The notes under the pieces were generated by a model. The model was given only the letters and a program-made list of their open reading frames with translations, did not search any database and was not told the DNA's origin. From NCBI GenBank assembly GCA_035578155.1, contig JAPWDM010000007.1, positions 32,896,413 through 32,960,412 of the forward strand: DNA of 64,000 bases, written 5' to 3'. The position numbers and the translations under genes were made by a program. Every line of letters starts with the position of its first letter. Positions within the stretch are counted from its first letter, which is position 1. Below, piece after piece: positions 48,201 through 59,783 of the stretch. This DNA is from Brachynemurus nebulosus. Taxonomy: Eukaryota; Arthropoda; Insecta; Neuroptera; Myrmeleontidae.

Positions 48201-51200
48201 AGGCCAGTGTAACACAAATTTCAATGGCACAAATTGCCAGTAAATTATTTGTCTACGCCGACCATCTTTGAAATCAACGAAAATCAACGAGGTTGTATTT
48301 CATGTCGCGCAGGCGCATAAAATTAATAGGTTAAGAGTGTAAACAGATAAATAATTCACAATAATTTTTGTTGACATTCTCATAACCTATTAACCTTCCT
48401 GCGCCGGCGCGCCATGAAATGTCACTTCAGCTAAAAATGGCGCCGTGCTTGCAATTTGCACCACTGTGCTATTTAGTAAAATTGATTTTCTAAATTAAAC
48501 GGTACTTTTGGCTATTTACGGTGAATCGATCAGTACTGACAAATTTATGAAAAATGAGTTACTAAGTATTTTTTTCTCCATAAATAAATATAATTTATGT
48601 GTAGAAAAATAAGTTAAATTTTATAATACATGTAACAGTATTAATATTTGATTATTGTTCAATCGTCTAATTTTAATAATTTTAAAAGTAATGAATTTGA
48701 TTCTGGTAGTTGATGTGTACGAACACATATAACTAACACGTACACAAATATATTATGGGTGTATTAGTATGGTTAGTATTAATATAGGGTATTAGTATGA
48801 CATTTTTATGGTTTTTTTTTTCTATTTATTACAATAACTAAACGTCCAATATTAAATAAAATAGTTTTTCAATGATTCAAAAACATAAAAGAAAATAATT
48901 TTCAGTTTTTTAAATCTTAAAGTTGGTTTTTAGTGACACAACTTACGTAAATACATACCACTGATTCATCTCTAATCATTTTTTGCCATTTACTCGTACG
49001 TTAGAAATTCTAACTTTGAAAATTTATTTCTTCTAAACTACACGTCAGAAATTATTCAAAACAGTGTGTCAGTGAATGCAACATATCTTTCTCTATAATA
49101 TACTAAAATTTCAAATTCTAAATTTGGAAAATTTCAAGTGATCGATTCACCTTAACCTAACCTAATTTCTATCTTCCGATCACAGATTTAAGTTCTAAAC
49201 CAAAACTAGACTTAACCAACTTTAATTTTTGTAGGATTTTTTTATCGAATTTAGCCGAAGCAGACCGTGCGTATTATCTAGATCAATTTTACAAACGTTA
49301 TATTTCGGGAATAGTGCCGCGGGCCATTGTGGCAGTCCAAACACAGTTATTCTCTCCAATATACTATTTGTTGATGTTTTACGGGATGCGTGTAAAACGT
49401 TTATTGCACCGCCATCTTTGATTCAAACAACTAAACAAATGATGTTTCCAAGTGTTCATGTAAGTTATTAAAAAACAATTTATTGCTTTTATTTTTTCTG
49501 AAACCGATTATACTTTTAAGAATTTTTTTTTTATAGGCAGAAAGGCAATTTTTACAAGGTCGAGAATATGTGAATAGTTTTTTCTTACACTGTATTAGGC
49601 CTTTTACGAATATGATTCAATTGTATGGACATAATCATGCCAGGCAGAGGGATAAATTAGCGCATTTATTAGAAGAATTAGCCACATTACAAGATGAGGT
49701 TGGAGCCTAAAATTTTACTACAAATTTTTTCATATCGTATTCGGTTGTTTATCGGATATCGAATATTCGATCAACACCTTGGCCGAATAGTCGAATATTC
49801 GGCGAATACTTGCTTTTCATTTTTTTTCAAAAAACAATAAGATAAAATATTTAAGGAGAGGGTAAGGTTAATTCGTACAAAAAAGGCATGTTTTTGTTAT
49901 TTTTCTGTGACGACACAGTTAAAATCTCTTTATTAAAAGCAGTGGTACATTAAAGTATAACATTCGAAGAATATTGTATAAAATTTTCACCAAGAAATAT
50001 TAAAAAATACAGTAATGGCAGCAATTATTCGAACGTGTCTCGGAAAAAAGTAGAATTGCGGTGCCCCTCATAACTTGGTGCTGGATCATCCGAATTAAAA
50101 AAATTAAGCTTCATTCGTTAGATAATAGTTTTCCTCAGGTAACGCTGGGAGGGTTTTTCGAAATTTTAATTTTTCACTTTTTTGGAACACTTAGAACGGA
50201 AAAACACAATTTTTGCGAAAAAAATTGGCTATTTTGTTATTGTAAAATTAAAATTATTAACAAATTTGAAAAAAACTCTCCAGCGTTACCTCGTAAATTA
50301 TGTACAGAAATAGTGTTCAAAATTCAAATGGATCGATGCTGTAGTTTTGAAGTTGTGAGGGGCACCGATTTTGAAAACGTGAGTTGTGGGGTGAGGTGGT
50401 TTAAAACGTGAGTTTTAAAGTTTTGAACACTTAAAAATTCTTGTATAAAACTGATATAGAATACTTTGTACCCTACACTGATATAGGAAATTTTGTACCC
50501 TACACTGACAAAATATACAGTACAGGTATAAACACGTTAGTACTTCCATTGAAATTTCTATAACTGAGAGAGAGAGAGAGATACAGAGAGCGAAACATCT
50601 GCCAGGTAAGAACAAAAATGCTTATAACTTCGTCAGTTTTGTTCCAACCAACTTGAAATTTTGAGACAATATTCTTGAGATATTATGCAATCAGTTAAAA
50701 AAATTAAAAAAAAATGTGCCTTTAAAAAAAATATTAGCTACAAATTTTTAAAATATTCTTTTGATTCTTTTAAATTCAATAATGAATTGCAACAGTTAAC
50801 GGTTTTTTTTTAATTATTTCAAATTAGAAAATTTCTAAGTACGTATACTAAACAGTACGCATATCATGACTATGTAGCTGTATGTGTGTGTGTGAATAAG
50901 CCGAATATTCGTTGCAAGCCTGATTTTTAGTTTGTTCTGTTATCAAAACTTCGGAACCTTTATAATTTCGTCATTTCTGTCATCAATTTTTTTTCTTTTT
51001 AATTTTAATAATTGTAGGCTGAACGTGTTGATGCATTTTTACATCAACAGTACACAACATATAAAATTGGACGTCCACATTTAGCTTGTTTTGGTACCTG
51101 GATTTTATATCATACACTACAAGTAATGATTATGTATTTATTAGCGGGATTCGAACTAGAACTTTATAGTACGCACGAATATTATTATATTTATTGGTAA

Positions 51201-53486
51201 GTAAAATGACAAAAGATAAAATCCCCGATATTCCTTCAGTGCAAGCAAAACAGTTCCATCTGTCGTGTTTTATCCGAACTATTCTCTCTTTTTGGCTATG
51301 CACTGGTTATAATCCAAAAAAACAAAAACAACTAATTTTTATGTTTCACTAAATCAGGTATATGTATGAATTTTTATACGGATGGTTAATCTCAGCACTG
51401 AATCAAGCGGAAAATTTTATGTCATGGACGGAGAATGAAAGTTGCCACAATAAGGCGCGAACAAATAAAAAAATGAAACCAAAAAAGAAAAAGGGCACCA
51501 CCAGATTATACGAACGTGAAGCACTCTATTATCAAGCGTTGCAAAATATGTGCGGAGGATACTATAAGGTTATAATTATATGAACAAAAATAATAGAAAT
51601 CCGAATATGTTTGGAAATCCGAATATGTTTGGTGATACGAAAACCCCCAATAAATGAGTCGCCTAGTTTCAAAATCTACTAATTCCACTTTATAAAAATC
51701 GTGAGAAATCGCAAAAAAACCATAACTCAGTTCAAAATTAATTTTTCGATTAAAAAGTCATAAAACTAACAAGATAAAATCTAAAATATAGGTTATGTAT
51801 AGGTATTTAGCAGGATTTGTAAAGTTTTCAATGTAATTTTAGTAGGATTTGAAAATTATGTTATATTTCAATTGTAAATTTCTTTAGTAAACAATCAAAA
51901 TTATAACAAAAAATGTTTGGGCGCGTATACCTTATTGCATTTAAACGTGAATGGTCCTAAAAAAAATCAAAAATTTGAAAATTGGATTTAGTAGATTTTG
52001 AAACTAGCCAACTCAAATAATTAATATATCGATTATTTATTTTAGGGATTGTTTGGATTACGTTATGACGGTATCATGAAACTACCGTGTAACGAATTCA
52101 GTCGCGAACCGATCCGATTCGAACATCGTTTCGCGCCATTTCGTACTCTAGTCACACCGCCACCCGTATCCTATAAAGAATTTTTGGACACGACGCATGT
52201 CCTCTGCGCGAACGGTGAGATGAATAATAAAAATTTATATCGTTGTGCGGCCGAGCATTTTTTACAAGCGCGCATCGGCTTGGAAAATATCGGTTCAACA
52301 GATAAAGAAGTAAGTAAGCCTTCTGTTTGCCTAGATTTTGTTGTATTGTAGCTTGATAGGTAAGGGGAAATAAAACGATACTTTTCGTGTTCCGTAACCA
52401 TAGAATGCTAATGTATTCAGTACAGCTCAAATCCCCCTCACGCCAGCTGTAGGAAAATAAATCCTAATTTTAACGTGACTGATATCGAATCAGTCGCATT
52501 TTCAGAACTACAAATATAATATATAGGTATACTAGCATCTCAGAAATATTTCCACTATAGTTTTTACACGTTATAGAACAACGCACCATTTTAAACAAAA
52601 TTAATAATAATTTAACACTAAAATACCCCTGTCGCAACATCCTGCATAACATAGCGAATTTCCGTTTATAAAAATCCGTTTTTCTGTGATTTTTCACGCT
52701 TTTAAGTGATTTTTCCTCCTCTTTCTAATGGTGTAAATAAATGTCGCAAAAATTTTTTGACTGGAGAAAATTTTGGTAAAAGACTAATTTTTTTTAACGA
52801 AAAATGACCAAAAAAGACCATATTCCAGGCATCCGACATGGCTCGCTAATGAACTTGTCCAACGGTGTGCGACGGAATATAAATATATAAATTTTAGTGA
52901 ATATTATTTTCGGTTTCTAGAGACCTCAAAATAAATTTCTATTATAGTCCCGAAAGATTTCTTTTGGAGCTCTAAAAAATAGGACTTTCTTAGGAACCCT
53001 AAAAAGAAGGCATATTATAACATACAAACATAATGTATACATATGTATGTGACTATACAAGCCACTAGACGACAAGCTATATTATCGTGTTATGTACATA
53101 CGTAGTATTATCCATAATATGTGGTAGTATAAGTACCTACTTTCATATACATAATTATATATACCCCTGCCGCAGCATCCTGCATAACATAGCGAATGCC
53201 CGTTTATAAAAATTAATTTTTCTCGGAAACTAGCTGACATAGAATAATAATTTAAAAACCTTTTTTATGTAATTTTTTCTTCTCCTTTAAATGGTGTAAA
53301 AAAATATCGCAAAAATTTTTGAATAAGTGGAAATTTTGGCAAAAAACTAATTTTTTTAAGAACAAACACCATGTTCCTGGCATTCGACGTGTCTGGCTAA
53401 CGAACTTGTCCAACGGTTTGGGACTTCCATCATTTTCACCAAATTTCGTAAACCTAGGATATTTCATTCGAGAGTTATCGTGCGGA

Positions 53487-53575
<89 letters not shown>

Positions 53576-54271
53576 TTTTGTGAATATTATTTTCGGTTTC
53601 TAGGGACCTCAAAACAAATTTCTGCCATGGTCCCGGGTTCAAGTCGCGTCATGACAGTGGCTGTAATAGTTGAATTCCATTTTTTTTCGCTAAAACACTT
53701 TATTATTATAGATTTTCACAACACGATGTCTGAACAATAACTGAATAGTAGATACGTGTACAGACAAAAATTAGACAAAATATATTTTTCTCTATTTGAA
53801 TGATGCGTTCCTTCTACCTATATAATACATATATATTATATTTGAAATTCTGTGGTCACATTTTTAAAAGAAATTTCACCATTTTGATAGCATAAATGAA
53901 AAATTTATGCCCAAATGATCCTAATTCAAGTCGTAACAATTGACAATTAAAACTTCAATACTTCAATTTTTTTTTAGAACTCCGAAGGAAGAATACTTCC
54001 TTCGAAGTCCTTATGCATTCTCCACAAAACGTCAAGTGCGTGTTTGACGTGCATTAAATGACAATGTATTCTTTTCTCTATTTTTTTTTTTTTACAGATA
54101 TCTGGATTATTAAAAGTAGTTAAACGAAATTTTGTAGTGTTTAAAATTTTAGCTGGTGGACATACGACCGGTCCAGATATGCCACCCGAATTCGATTTTA
54201 CCGATCACAGTCTATTTCCATCAATTAAATTTCAAATATCCAATCAAAAGAAGCCGTCATCGTCCGATTAG
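45295..54271 (+). CDS. Naa35: NatC N-terminal acetyltransferase auxiliary subunit NAA35 (Mak10), 13 exons
   Basis: Exons: 45295-45314, 45390-45559, 45614-45762, 46278-46501, 47465-47633, 47692-47872, 47937-48118, 49235-49459, 49537-49698, 51018-51196, 51358-51568, 52046-52309, 54098-54271. They total 2310 nt (769 residues plus stop), and every phase closes. Recognition rests on family-wide blocks: [109 protein letters not shown] and VTPPPV. Known: NAA35 anchors NatC to ribosomes and is required by the NAA30 catalytic subunit, acetylating Met-Leu/Ile/Phe/Trp N-termini in the cytosol. Introns range from 54 bp to 1.8 kb and the larger ones hold MITEs. Exon 5's end is the least certain (donor GTTAGT; other in-phase GT sites nearby). 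Exons 9 and 11 also use GTT donors. Exon 4 is preceded by an inserted element that duplicates its acceptor. Confidence 0.93.
45813..45844 (+). repeat. left copy of 32-bp duplication holding a decoy splice acceptor
   Basis: TTTTTGTGTTTTTAGGCGGG and the next 12 bases recur at 46263-46294 with one difference (T at 45836, G at 46286). This copy carries the same TTTTTAG acceptor and the first 17 bases of exon 4, but then runs into the inserted element. Confidence 0.9.
45845..46262 (+). mobile_element. tRNA-related retroelement insertion at the Naa35 exon 4 boundary
   Basis: A 418-bp insertion between two copies of a 32-bp target sequence. Its first and last about 60 bp are a direct repeat (45843-45903 and 46202-46262; ATTCCCGGCCGATCCGG, then ATAATTTTTTCAATCACTTT to TTTACATAT) with one mismatch. 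The middle holds an inverted pair (GTCGAGTGCTT / AAGCACTCGA and TACTACGT / ACGTAGTA). Before the second repeat stands a complete tRNA-like cloverleaf (46149-46220). The arrangement looks like a tRNA-derived SINE inserted as a head-to-tail partial dimer: a 5'-truncated first unit starting inside the T-arm, then the head and 3' tail start of the next. Confidence 0.7.
46149..46220 (+). tRNA. tRNA-like sequence, Thr (AGT) anticodon, SINE head
   Basis: 72 bases fold as a cloverleaf. The acceptor GGATCGA pairs CCGATCC (one mismatch), the D-stem is GTGT/GCAC, the anticodon stem CCTGG/TCAGG has loop CTAGTTA (anticodon AGT at 46182-46184), and the T-arm CTGGG/CCCGG has loop TTCAATT. The 3' half resembles insect tRNA-Thr. 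Because the T-arm and downstream tail occur again at 45843-45903 outside any tRNA context, this is more likely a tRNA-derived repeat than a working tRNA gene. Confidence 0.5.
46263..46294 (+). repeat. right copy of 32-bp duplication with the working acceptor
   Basis: Contains TTTTTAG ending at 46277, then GCGGGTGTGTTAAAATT, which begins exon 4 of Naa35 ([10 protein letters not shown]) in the correct phase. Confidence 0.9.
46556..46770 (+). mobile_element. dispersed repeat with GCGATAACTCTCGAACG, partial copy
   Basis: TGTCCGTGCGATAACACTCG, GGAAATTTGGTGAAAACGTTGG and a TTTTTACACCATGA end match the core of 21975-22185. Lies in intron 4 of Naa35. Confidence 0.6.
47267..47345 (+). repeat. two-hairpin structured repeat, copy 3
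   Basis: AGGATTTCGTAGA / TCTACGAAATCCT hairpin, then GCACT..AGTGC hairpin and TCTGTCAACTCGCAC, within intron 4 of Naa35. The layout is the same as at 22651, with a different stem sequence. Confidence 0.4.
48288..48424. mobile_element. small foldback in Naa35 intron 7
   Basis: TTTCATGTCGCGCAGGCGCA and AATAGGTTAAGAGTGT at the left mirror CATTCTCATAACCTATT and TGCGCCGGCGCGCCATGAAA at the right. Confidence 0.65.
49738..50930. mobile_element. decayed elements in Naa35 intron 9
   Basis: ATCGAATATTCG / CGAATATTCGGCGAATA motifs at 49758-49808 and CCGAATATTCGTTGCAAGCC at 50899-50918 resemble hAT ends of the CAGGCTTGCAACGAATATTC kind. Between them a separate TIR element runs about 50056-50374 (CGGTGCCCCTCATAACT mirrored by AGTTGTGAGGGGCACCG; AGGTAACGCTGGGAG by CTCCAGCGTTACCT). 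A (GA)n run is at 50564-50582. Confidence 0.45.
52624..52960 (-). mobile_element. dispersed TACCCCTG repeat, truncated copy in Naa35 intron 12
   Basis: Starts TACCCCTGTCGCAACATCCTG and runs to TTCGGTTTCTAGAGACCTC. It has no long TA run and lies in direct orientation with the fuller copy at 53161-53692. Confidence 0.65.
53161..53692 (-). mobile_element. dispersed TACCCCTG repeat with long (TA)n
   Basis: ATACCCCTGCCGCAGCATCC, then TTTCTCGGAAACTAG, ATTCGAGAGTTATCGTGCGG, a pure TA run of about 80 bases, TCGGTTTCTAGGGACCTC, GGGTTCAAGTCGCG and TCATGACAGTGGCTGTAATA. Reverse complement of 21814-22319. Confidence 0.75.
53491..53572. repeat. (TA)n microsatellite
   Basis: An uninterrupted run of about 41 TA units, sitting inside the dispersed repeat in Naa35 intron 12. 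The related copy at 21814 has only a short interrupted TA/TG run at the same place. Confidence 0.95.
53978..54075 (+). repeat. two-hairpin structured repeat, copy 4
   Basis: AACTCCGAAGGAAG / CTTCCTTCGAAGTC hairpin, then AGTGCGTGTTTGACGTGCAT and GACAATGT. It ends about 20 bases before the acceptor of Naa35 exon 13. Confidence 0.5.
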
Positions 54272-54325
54272 ACTAATTTCATGACCCGCGCAATTTAAAT
54301 ATTTAACTATTATATTTGTACATAA

Positions 54326-54331
54326 AATAAA
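54326..54331 (+). terminator. poly(A) signal of Naa35
   Basis: AATAAA lies 55 bases after the stop codon; another AATAAA follows near 54364. Confidence 0.5.
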
Positions 54332-54753
54332 TATGGTAAAAATTCATTAACTTTTATTTATTAAATAAATATATGAATTGTGCGGTAATGTCAAATAATA
54401 CAGAGTGTACCAAAAATATTGAAAATTTAGTGAATTGATAAAAAAATGTGTATTTTAGTTGTTACTTAAATGTGTTTACATAATTTTTTTGGGACACCCT
54501 GTTGAATATTTATTTCGAATTTATATTTATTCATTTAATACAACAGATAAAAAATATCTGTTAAGTGCATATATTTCATAAAGACAGTTTTATGTATATT
54601 TAATAAAAAAATATTTTGTGATTTTTTACATATTTTTCGCGATCCATTTACAATTTTGGACAATCGGAAATCCGTCAAATTTTTGTTATATTACGTTTTT
54701 GTCCTATTTATTTCTAGTTAAATTTTCAATTTTATTAAGGAGGGGCCTATTAA

Positions 54754-55111
54754 CACTATACGGTCCGCGCATCTACGCAGTCAACTTTCATAGGAGCCGA
54801 CAGTAAAAAGAAATTCACGAAATAATTCAATAAGTGCAAAACATACACATTTTTAATAAAAGTAATAACAGGAAATGCAAAAACAATAAACTGATAAAAA
54901 AATATAAAAAACACAATTAAATACTTTTATTATAATTACATTTACACGTTTCAAAACAATTATAAAAAAAAAATCATTACACAGAGTGTGTCTGTTACTG
55001 CTCAATACCTATTTGCGGTAGCTTTGTACACATGTGTGATCAGTGATCGCAATCGGCCTCTACGGTTGTTCTGGTTATTACACAGATGCTGTGTACGCGG
55101 ATCGTAAAGTG
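54754..55111. mobile_element. TTAA-flanked MITE with CACTATACGGTCCGCG ends
   Basis: TTAA (54750-54753) CACTATACGGTCCGCGCA at the left mirrors TACGCGGATCGTAAAGTG TTAA (55112-55115) at the right. 358 bp. A related phrase CGCGCGTCTACGCAGC is at 31509-31524. Confidence 0.7.
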
Positions 55112-55609
55112 TTAAAACGCCTCGAATATTTAAAAACTGAAAAATCATATCATTTTTAACACTAAACTTCTGTTGCCTTTTCGAATCGAAATCCTATAAA
55201 TTAAGAAATCTTCCGGAATAAAACTACTTGACATTAAAAAGACTTCAGTAGATTCCAGTTATAACGTCCATGAAAAGATTTCAGTGGTTAGCGCAAAGTA
55301 ATGAGTTGAGTCGAATCACACCCCATTTGTTAAAATTAGTCTAATATTTTAGACTCTGTGAGGCAATAAGCGTGCATAAACTGTTAAACGTGTAATCTTT
55401 AAAGGCCGTTATAAATGAAATCTACTGTACATCGATTTATATATCATAATTCAATAGCTTTCTGACACAATCTCGTAAGTAGTTAAAAATATAATTTCAA
55501 TAATTTAAGTCAAAAAAAATATTGAAATATATTTGTCAAATACTTACAAATTGCGTGTCAAGCACGCAGAAGAAATGACAGATTTCACGATTGCATAAGA
55601 ATTTCGTTG

Positions 55610-56153
55610 TAATGGGTCATACACAATCAATGAAATAAGGAATAAGACGTATGCCATCTAGTGACGTTGAATGGAACTTCAATGAAATGAGAAATAAGGA
55701 ATAAGAAATAAGGAGTTCATAAGTAAGACTTAATACACAATCAATGAAATAAGGAAATAGAAGTATGCCATCTAGTGACGTTGAATGAAACTTTAACTTA
55801 ACTGCTCATAGGTATTTTTGTACATCGAAATTCATAAAAAAGTAACGTTCATGATTACTTATGAACTCCTTATTTCTTATGATACTCCTTATTTCTTATT
55901 TCTTATTCCTTATTTCTTATTTCATTAAAGTTCCATTCAACGTCACTAGATGGCATACTTCTTATTCCTTATTTCTTATTCCTTATTTCATTGATTGATG
56001 ACCCATAATCATGAACGTTACTTTTTCATGAATTTTGATGTAAAAAAATACCTAAATACATATACCTATGAGCAGTTCAGTTAAAGTTTCATTCAACGTC
56101 ACTAGATGGCATACTTCTTATTCCTTATTTCATTGATTGTGTATTAAGCCTTA
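55610..56153. mobile_element. compound palindromic TTATTTCTTATTCC MITE
   Basis: The outer ends are TAATGGGTCATACACAATCA and CATTGATTGTGTATTAAGCC. A second complete palindrome (about 55727-56008) sits inside. The motif GCCATCTAGTGACGTTGAAT or its complement occurs four times. Best explained by insertion of one copy into another. Confidence 0.75.
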
Positions 56154-57329
56154 TGTTACGAAATCTTAATAAAAAAAAAAGAAAAAAAAAACGATATACA
56201 AACTTATCAACTTTTTAAGGAAAGATGGCGCAACTTGTCACCGTCTAAATGTTTCATGTATAAACGAGATTGTAACCTCGTATTTTTGTGGAAATAACTG
56301 AAATTTCATAAACAAAGAGGTTGTGTCAGAAAGTTATCAACATAACTGGTCAAATTTTATGATACAAAAGTATTTAGATAACAATTTTTTTGACGATTTT
56401 AAAATGAATTTTGATAAATATTTTTTTGCACACAAATATATGAAAGTGGACTCCAAAAAAAAAAAAAAAAATATTATAAATGAGTTGTAGAGTTTATGTA
56501 AATACGATTGAATCGAAAATATATTTATATACGTAATATTGTAGTGTGTTTGTGTTACGAAATCTGAGTATGAATGTTTACATATCTTTTCCACGATTAA
56601 ATTGATAAAATTTAAATCAAAGACTACGAATATAGGTGAACAAGTTATCCCAAAAAATTCAAAATTCAGAAAGAAATAAAAAATTTGTTAATGGGAGATT
56701 CGCCAAAAAAATATCAAGAATTGACGGTATCAAAGAATAATATGCACTTTGATTTATGTCGATATCTCAAATACTTTTTGAGATACACGCGGAACCATAT
56801 CAAAAAAGCATACTTTCGAGAAAAAAGATTTTTTTTAAATAAAATATTAAGGGGACATTAAATATACAAAAATGAATTAAAAAATTAGACCATAAAAAAC
56901 CCCTTCGTTTTTTTACTTGACTTCAAATTCCATCATACTTCTGTAACGGAAAAAAGAAGCCAGGAATGGGTTAGAATGAGGATAATTTCTTTTTAAAATT
57001 GGATTAAAGTATGAATGCCCATAACTTTTTTATTTTTAATTTTTTTTAAATAAAATTTTAGGAGAATATTTCTAACACCTTAAAAAACGTAATTGTGAAG
57101 CCAAAAAAATCGATTTTTTTTTTTAGTGAATCTACCCTTAATTTCTAATACGCCAATCGCCTTAAGTCATACATTAAGAAATAAATTTTTTTATCTTAAT
57201 ACTTTTGTAAAATACTGTCTACTATTAAATGTGTAGTAAGATAAAATTTTGTTATCTATACTACAAAACAGCATAAACAAGTCCGATTTTTATTAGAAAT
57301 TGATGTATTTAAATTATATTTTAATGTTA

Positions 57330-58072
57330 TAGTCCAATAGCACTAAATTTTATCTATAGATTAATTTTAGAATAGACATAAAAATTTTTTAAAAAGAGAT
57401 TCTTGTAGGGATTGCCGAGGAGAACATTTGTGCAAAATGTGAACTCCCGGAAATGTTTTTTATATTGTTTAAACATTCATGAATAGCGTTTTTTTTTTTA
57501 CCTTTCACTGCTTACGTAGCGAAAACGGTGATAGATACATTAAAAAATGTTAAGACCTTTTTTGTAGAAAATCGAATTCTCTACAAAAAAAGTTCGCGAG
57601 AGCACCTGTCTATCTTATACAGGTGAAAAGATACAGCGCTCCAAACGCGCACTCAAAAATCCACTTTTTCTAGCGTTCCGGCAGGGCGTGCCGTCCAGAA
57701 CCTTGCCGGAACGCTAGAAAAAGTGGATTTTTGAGTACGCGTTTGGAGCGCTGTATCTTTTCACTTGTACAAGATAGACAGGTGCTCTCGCGGACTTTTT
57801 TAGAGAATTCGATTCTCTACAAAGAAGGTCTTAACACTTTTTAATGTATCTATCACCGTTTTCGCTACGTAAGCGGTGAAAGGTCAAAAAACGCTATTCA
57901 TGAATTTTCAATATTGTTTAAACAATGTAAGAAAACATTTCCGGGAGTTCACATTTTGCACAAATGTTCTCCTCGGCAATCCCTACAAGAATCTCTTTTA
58001 AAAATTTTTTTTATATCTATTCTAAAATTAATGTTTAGTGAGATAGGGCTTAAAATTAGTGCTATTGGACTA
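57330..58072. mobile_element. 743-bp near-perfect foldback (long hairpin)
   Basis: The arms of about 355-370 bp are almost perfect reverse complements. The ends are TAGTCCAATAGCACTAA and TTAGTGCTATTGGACTA. Mid-arm matches are GGAGAACATTTGTGCAAAAT and its complement, and GATACAGCGCTCCAAACGCG with one change. The apex is CTAGCGTTCCGGC / GCCGGAACGCTAG around a roughly 15-base loop at 57686-57700. TTA lies on both sides (57327-57329, 58073-58075), like the 3-bp target of PIF/Harbinger elements. No coding capacity; the frame at 57914-58120 is incidental. Confidence 0.88.
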
Positions 58073-59783
58073 TTAAACAAATTATGTAACATCACTCTAT
58101 CAGAAATTTGTATATTTTAAGTAACTTTATATTATTTAAACTCCCTTTTGTTGTGTTTATAATATGTTTTTGTTAATAAATTTTCTAAAAACTGATTTTT
58201 AATTGTTTTTTAATTAACATTACAGGGTAAAACCATTATTATCACTTAAAAACATATCAGAATTTTTTTTAACCAGAAGTAAAAAGTAACAATGAAGATC
58301 CTTTCGATCGAAAAAGAAAATTAGCGGTAACTGTATTGGGTTATAAGGGGTTTAATGTTCATATCGAATAAATTTCAGTACAGTAAAGTGTCGATTATTC
58401 GGACATTTATAAACCGAGCGCGAACTTCGAAGAGTAAAATTTTTTTTTAAAAGTGGCAAATCGTAAAAAGTCACGATTTTTTATTGGTGTTCTCAGGCAC
58501 TCTTACGAAAATCAGTCCCTGTATTATAAAAGTCCTACACCCATTATAACCGATACACTCTGTACACAATAAGTACCGTAAACTAGACTAAATCGGGACT
58601 TAAAGACGAGTTGGGACAAATCGAAGAAAAAATAATAAAAAATTAATTTAAATTGACGTTTTCAGACAGTGTTTTGTTTTCTAAAATTTTGTCTAAAAAC
58701 AATTTATTTTAGTGTTCTTATAAATAACTTTTTTATTTTTCTAAGATAAAATCAAGAGAATTTGAAATTTGGAATAAGCTGGAGGGTTAACAGGGGTGAG
58801 TAGAGATAGCACATGGGTTAATAAGAATACTATGTCAAGTATAAAAGGACGATTGCGAGGTGATTGGAGACGGATAAAGGATGTATTGAAACATAGAACA
58901 GAGCAAATCTCAAGTCATCCAGGATTTTTGTAAACACATTCAGTATGACATTTCTATACTTTATAAACTTGCGATTTTAAGTTTATTTCTACACGAAATT
59001 TTTTGGATGTATAAATATAAAAAATTCTAAATTATATTTCAATTTCAATATTCGTCAATCCTACTGATCGTGCCAATTTATCATTGAATAAGAATTACAT
59101 ATTTTTGATTATTTTAAAAAAAAAATTGTTTACTGTAATAAAGTAAGTAACGGCTGGTATAAATTTTTAATATATTAAAAGATAGCTACGCTTAAAAGAA
59201 ATATGTATGTACAAATACGATGTGAAGTTTGAATTCATGCCGACTGACTCACATTCACGGTATTGTAATTTAAACCATAGAGATATAACACGTGGAAAAT
59301 TTTTCATACTGAGTAAATTACACACTTAAATAAAAAGAGAGCGAATATATACTTACACCATACTCAGTAGGATATCTTATATATCTATCCTTATCACAAA
59401 TTAATTATTTTCAAAATGGAACACAATAGAAATTGTTTGCTTTATACGCTTTATACAATACTTTGTGTTTATGTCACTGTCAAAAAAGTTATTTTTTAAT
59501 AAAAACGAAAACCCAAAAAGAAAATTTATTTCAAATAAAACCAAAAAATATGTGCCGTTCAAAATTTCCTAAATAGTGTTTTAAAGCTTTACACAACGTT
59601 TGTGATATTTTTGATTTAAATGGAAAAATCAGTGATATTTAAGCATTTGTGACGATGACACATTTGTTTAAAATTCAAAACAATTGTATATTAATCATAC
59701 AACAAATTAGAAACAATTATTTTATTTATATTTAATATGTTTTCAATATTATTTACAAATTAATCATTGATTGATTTTGGAAA
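58073..59783. other. intergenic, upstream of Shark
   Basis: CAGTAAAGTGTCGATTATTC at about 58381 looks like one end of a pogo/Tigger-type element; its partner was not found. No TATA box or initiator could be assigned to Shark with confidence. Confidence 0.4.
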
